Origin: an uncultured Caldilineales bacterium
GTDB taxonomy: Bacteria > Chloroflexota > Anaerolineae > JAAEKA01
NCBI GenBank assembly: GCA_937907455.1
Contig: CALESQ010000096.1
Coordinates: forward strand, 8,269 to 72,268
Direction: 5' to 3'
Length of the DNA stretch: 64,000 nt
Shown: one piece after another, positions 60,674-64,000 of the stretch
Layout of the letters: the number at the start of each line of letters is the position of its first letter
Numbering within the stretch: position 1 is the first letter of the stretch
The notes under the pieces: generated by a model
Database searches by the model: none
Seen by the model: the letters and a program-made list of their open reading frames with translations, nothing else
What the model was told of the DNA's origin: nothing
Position numbers and translations under genes: made by a program

Positions 60674-61984
60674 ATGAGCAACGATACCGTTCTTTTTTTC
60701 GACGAAGCAACTATCTATATCAAAAGCGGTGACGGCGGTGACGGCCTGGTGTCGTTCCGCCGCGAGAAGTTTATACCGCACGGCGGACCGGCAGGCGGCA
60801 ACGGTGGCAAGGGCGGCGATGTGCTGCTGCGCGCCGATGCCAGCCTTAATACCCTGCTGGCCTTCAAGCATCAGGTGCATTTCAAGGCCGAGGCAGGCGG
60901 GCGCGGCGGCAGCACCAACAAGCAGGGCAAGAACGGCGCCGATTCTGTGGTGGCTGTGCCCGCTGGCACTATGGTTTATGACCGCGACAGCGGCGAGGCG
61001 CTGGCCGATCTGGTTTCAGATGGCCAGGAGGTGATTTTGGCGCGCGGTGGGCGCGGGGGGCGTGGTAATGCCGCTTTCAAAAGCTCCACCAACCAGGTGC
61101 CGCGTGTGGCCGAAAAGGGTGAGCCGGGCCAGGAGCTATGGCTGCGGCTGGAGCTGAAGCTGATCGCGGATGTGGGCACGGTGGGCGTGCCCAACGCGGG
61201 CAAATCTACGCTGCTGTCGGTGGCAAGCCGTGCCAAACCCAAAATCGCCGATTATCCCTTCACGACGCTGACGCCCAATCTGGGTGTGGTGGTGGTGGAC
61301 CACAAAGATTTTGTGTTGGCCGATATCCCCGGCCTGATCGAGGGCGCACACAGCGGCAGTGGGTTGGGTCACCAGTTTTTGCGCCACATCGAGCGCACGC
61401 GCATGGTGATTCACCTGCTGAATGGCCTTAGCCCTGATCCCATCGGCGATTTTGACGCCATCAACACCGAGTTGGAGCTGTTCAATCCGCTGTTGGCCGA
61501 TAAGCCGCAGCTTGTGGCGCTGAACAAGATGGACGTACCCGAAGTGGCCGAGCAGTGGCCTGTGATTCGGGCTGCTTTGCAGCAGCGCGGCGTGGGTGAG
61601 CCGATGGCGATTTCGGCCATTACCGGCGAGGGTGTGCCGGCTTTGCTGCGCCGGGTGGCGGCCACGCTGGCCGAGTTGCCAGAGCAACCGGCATTGGTGC
61701 AGCAGCCGGTGGTGTACCGGCCTGACACCGACGAGGATTTCTTCGAGATCGAGCGCGTGGGCAAGGATCACGTCAGCGGCGCGGTGCAGTGGCGCGTCAG
61801 CGGGGTGCGCATCGAGCGCGCCGCAGCCATGACCAACTGGACTTACTACGAATCGGGATTGCGTTTCCAGCGTATTCTTGATGTGATGGGCATCAGCAAG
61901 GCGCTCACCAAAGCCGGTATCAAGGATGGCGACACGGTAGCCATCGGTGATACCGAGCTGGTGTGGGGCGATCAGGACTTGTAG
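60674..61984 (+). CDS. obg: Obg/CgtA ribosome-assembly GTPase
   Basis: 436 residues. Glycine-rich Obg fold (GGDGGDGLVSFRREKF, GGNGGKGGDV), then the GTPase: G1 VPNAGKST, G2 DYPFTTLTPN, G3 DIPGLIEGA, G4 NKMD. The C-terminal OCT domain (about 345-430, DEDFFEIERVGKDHVSG) is present. Obg acts in 50S maturation and the stringent response. The start is set by the leaderless promoter directly after the MITE. Confidence 0.96.
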   Translation: MSNDTVLFFDEATIYIKSGDGGDGLVSFRREKFIPHGGPAGGNGGKGGDVLLRADASLNTLLAFKHQVHFKAEAGGRGGSTNKQGKNGADSVVAVPAGTMVYDRDSGEALADLVSDGQEVILARGGRGGRGNAAFKSSTNQVPRVAEKGEPGQELWLRLELKLIADVGTVGVPNAGKSTLLSVASRAKPKIADYPFTTLTPNLGVVVVDHKDFVLADIPGLIEGAHSGSGLGHQFLRHIERTRMVIHLLNGLSPDPIGDFDAINTELELFNPLLADKPQLVALNKMDVPEVAEQWPVIRAALQQRGVGEPMAISAITGEGVPALLRRVAATLAELPEQPALVQQPVVYRPDTDEDFFEIERVGKDHVSGAVQWRVSGVRIERAAAMTNWTYYESGLRFQRILDVMGISKALTKAGIKDGDTVAIGDTELVWGDQDL

Positions 61985-62024
61985 CCGCAACATCCAGGCA
62001 GGAAACGTGTTTTCGAGTTAACTC

Positions 62025-63218
62025 ATGCTGAATTTTGACCAGGAAATCAATCGCGCCGGCACCCATGCCATCAAATGGGAGATGGTGAAGCGCGGCGAGC
62101 GTTTCGAGCCGGTGGACTTTGATGCGCCCGGCCCGCGGCTGCTGCCTCTTTGGGTGGCTGATATGGACTTTCGCTGCCCGCAGCCGGTGATTGATGCGCT
62201 CACTGCGCGCGCTCAACACGGTATCTACGGCTACACCTGGCCGGATGACAGCTATCGTCAGGCTGTGGTAGATTGGCTGGCACGGCGGCAAGGATGGCAA
62301 ATCGAGCGTGACTGGATCGTCACCACGCCGGGCGTAGTGCCTGCGCTGAACCTGCTGATGCAAACCTTTGTGCAGCCGGGGCAACGCGTGATTGTGCAGC
62401 CGCCGGTGTACTATCCCTTTTACAGCGCCATCAGCAACAACGGCGCTGATCTGGTGCGCAACCCCTTGTTGTTGCAGGATGGGCGCTACCAGATGGATTT
62501 CATCGGTCTGGCTGAGCTGGTGCGTGATCCCGCCACGGTGATGCTGGTGCTGTGCAGTCCGCACAACCCGGTGGGCCGCGTTTGGCAGCCGGACGAGCTG
62601 CGTCATCTGGGCGAGTTATGCGCGGCTCACGATGTGCTGGTGGTGGCCGATGAAATCCACGGCGATCTGATCTACCCTGGCTGTACGTTTACCCCCTATG
62701 CCACGCTGGGCGCTGAGTTGGCGCAGCGCGCGGTGATCTGCACCGCACCCAGCAAAACCTTCAACCTGGCGGGGCTGGCTACCTCGAATCTCATCATTCC
62801 CAACGCCGAGCTGCGCGGTCGCTTCCAGCGCACACTCACCAACCTGGGGCTGCACGGCAGCAACCTGTTCGGTGTTACCGCCTTGATCGCGGCCTATAGC
62901 CAGGGCGAGCCGTGGCTGGATGCTGTGATGGCCTACATCGCCGATAACTATCGTTTTCTGCGCACCTATATCGCTGCCCATCTGCCGCAGATCCGGGTGA
63001 TCGAACCGGAAGGCACCTATCTGGTTTGGCTGGATTGCCGCGGGCTGGGGCTGGATGCCGCGGCACTGGAACATTTGATGCTGGATCAGGCGCGCGTGTT
63101 CCTGGACGAGGGCTATATTTTCGGCCCGGAGGGCACGGGCTTCGAGCGCATCAACATCGCCTGCCCGCGCTCGATTCTGGCTGAGGCGCTGGCGCGGATT
63201 AGTGAGGCAGTGAAGTAG
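62025..63218 (+). CDS. PatB/MalY-type PLP-dependent C-S lyase or aminotransferase
   Basis: 397 residues. Fold-type I motifs: LLPLWVADMDF at the N-terminus, SPHNPVGRVW, VVADEIHGDL and Lys in APSKTFNLAGL binding PLP. Members cleave cystathionine or cysteine conjugates (cystathionine beta-lyase) or act as aminotransferases. It starts 40 bp after obg with only a distant AGGA, so its ribosome site is weak. Substrate not determined by sequence. Confidence 0.88.
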   Translation: MLNFDQEINRAGTHAIKWEMVKRGERFEPVDFDAPGPRLLPLWVADMDFRCPQPVIDALTARAQHGIYGYTWPDDSYRQAVVDWLARRQGWQIERDWIVTTPGVVPALNLLMQTFVQPGQRVIVQPPVYYPFYSAISNNGADLVRNPLLLQDGRYQMDFIGLAELVRDPATVMLVLCSPHNPVGRVWQPDELRHLGELCAAHDVLVVADEIHGDLIYPGCTFTPYATLGAELAQRAVICTAPSKTFNLAGLATSNLIIPNAELRGRFQRTLTNLGLHGSNLFGVTALIAAYSQGEPWLDAVMAYIADNYRFLRTYIAAHLPQIRVIEPEGTYLVWLDCRGLGLDAAALEHLMLDQARVFLDEGYIFGPEGTGFERINIACPRSILAEALARISEAVK

Positions 63219-63322
63219 CGCGAGCCAGTTGGTGCTTGTTGTGCTGAAGTGGCGTGACGAAACCTGCTCAACGGCGACAAGGCCCACAAGGCAGCGCTGA
63301 CGGCATGTCGAAAGGTGTTGTG

Positions 63323-63925
63323 ATGCGTCTGGGTATTTTCGGCGGCACGTTTGACCCCATCCATCTCGGCCACCTGATTTTGGCAGAGGAAGCCTGGTTT
63401 CAGCTTGGCTTGGACCAGGTATTGCTGGCCCCCGCAGCCGATCCGCCGCACAAGCGCGGGCAGGGCAAATCACCCGCGGCGCAGCGTGTCCACATGGTCG
63501 AGCTGGCTGTGGCTGAGAATCCGCATCTGGCGCTATGCCGTGTAGATGTAGATCGCCCCGGTCCGCATTATACGCTGGACACGGTACGTCTGCTGCGCGC
63601 TCAGTACGGCGCGACAGCAGAGCTGTTTTTTTTGATGGGCCTCGACTCGTTGGCTGATCTGCCTGCCTGGCACAAGCCGCAGGAATTATTGCAGGCTTGT
63701 ACGCTGGTCGCGTTCAGCCGCCCCGATGTGGAGTTTGATTGGGCCGCGCTGGAAGCCGCGCTGCCCGGCGTGCGCGGCCAGGTGATCCTGCTGCCCATGC
63801 CGCTGCTGGAAATCTCAGGCCGTGATCTGCGTCAGCGCGCCCGCACCGGTCGCCCTCTGCGCTATCAGGTGCTGCCCCAGATCGAGCAGTATATCCGTGC
63901 GCAGGCATTGTATCGGGAAGAGTAG
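63323..63925 (+). CDS. nadD: nicotinate-nucleotide adenylyltransferase
   Basis: 200 residues from ATG 63323 with AAAGG seven bases upstream; an upstream ATG lacks one. HxGH-family motif GGTFDPIHLGH (about 7-17), PPHKRG, MGLDSLADLPAWHKP and the ISGRDLR segment that corresponds to ISxTxxR. It makes NaAD from nicotinate mononucleotide and ATP. The 75 bp after the stop hold nothing recognisable. Confidence 0.94.
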   Translation: MRLGIFGGTFDPIHLGHLILAEEAWFQLGLDQVLLAPAADPPHKRGQGKSPAAQRVHMVELAVAENPHLALCRVDVDRPGPHYTLDTVRLLRAQYGATAELFFLMGLDSLADLPAWHKPQELLQACTLVAFSRPDVEFDWAALEAALPGVRGQVILLPMPLLEISGRDLRQRARTGRPLRYQVLPQIEQYIRAQALYREE

Positions 63926-64000
63926 AGTGGCGCGCCGGAGGCAGGTAAACTCAGTAGTTCACGATTTGGCCTGAAAGGCGTTAGCTGAAGTTTCCAGAAG

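Noticed and set aside
60459..60677. 72-codon frame inside the second MITE
   Set aside because: It is identical in both MITE copies but runs through palindromes and lacks a ribosome site; most likely non-coding.

Overview
The window is a gene-dense, GC-rich bacterial chromosome segment that looks like Chloroflexota, probably an Anaerolineae- or Caldilineae-like lineage. This is inferred from gene content and style: long Thr/Pro linkers in secreted proteins, a four-Cys N-terminal motif on a membrane SH3 protein, paired GlgC-like proteins, an insulinase-type PreP and several start codons sitting at the predicted transcription start. There is no rRNA operon, CRISPR array, integrase or autonomous insertion sequence. 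One tRNA (Thr, CGT) is present. The left-edge gene (HD hydrolase) is cut by the window.

Layout. 0-8.4 kb: HD hydrolase, radical-SAM/HhH protein, exopolysaccharide tyrosine kinase, SH3/carbohydrate-binding-like membrane protein, an ABC-2 exporter and a small membrane protein. 8.4-14.2 kb: a cobalamin-riboswitch operon encoding a secreted DUF4430 plus double alpha/alpha-toroid protein, a DUF4430-ECF S-component fusion and an ECF T component. 14.2-19.4 kb: the phosphate operon pstS-C-A-B1-B2-phoU, with two PstB paralogs degenerate in complementary ways. 19.4-25.4 kb: TPR/zinc-ribbon protein, RecN, lipoprotein, dihydropyrimidinase-like enzyme. 25.4-32 kb: a sugar cluster fitting diacetamido-uronic-acid synthesis (oxidoreductase, acetyltransferase, aminotransferase, 2-epimerase) plus a glycosyltransferase and a nucleotide-sugar reductase. 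32-38.5 kb: uridine kinase, ResB-like protein, tRNA-Thr, EF-P, EamA transporter, a MITE, an XPB-helicase remnant, a FemAB transferase and a DnaQ-WYL fusion. 38.7-46.6 kb: a catalytic-type and a degenerate GlgC, Ogt, M16C protease, a coiled-coil membrane protein and a solute-binding lipoprotein. 46.6-54.8 kb: DinG-type helicase, then an ECF sigma factor and a giant anti-sigma/alpha2-macroglobulin fusion. 54.8-64 kb: MBL hydrolase, MaoC, EamA, Hsp20, RecJ, a second MITE, Obg, PatB and NadD.

The two most striking systems are these. (1) The B12 locus at 8.4-14.2 kb resembles a bacterial counterpart of the animal intrinsic factor/transcobalamin strategy. The secreted protein pairs a transcobalamin-type beta domain with intrinsic-factor-like toroids, and the transporter S component carries the same beta domain on its outside. 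(2) At 49.8-54.8 kb an ECF sigma factor is followed by one polypeptide that joins a cytoplasmic zinc anti-sigma domain, macroglobulin domains, six more membrane segments and an A2M domain without a thioester domain, suggesting an envelope sensor. Further points of interest are a 170-bp MITE, identical in two places, that has replaced the recJ stop codon; a set of leaderless promoters; and the asymmetric PstB pair.
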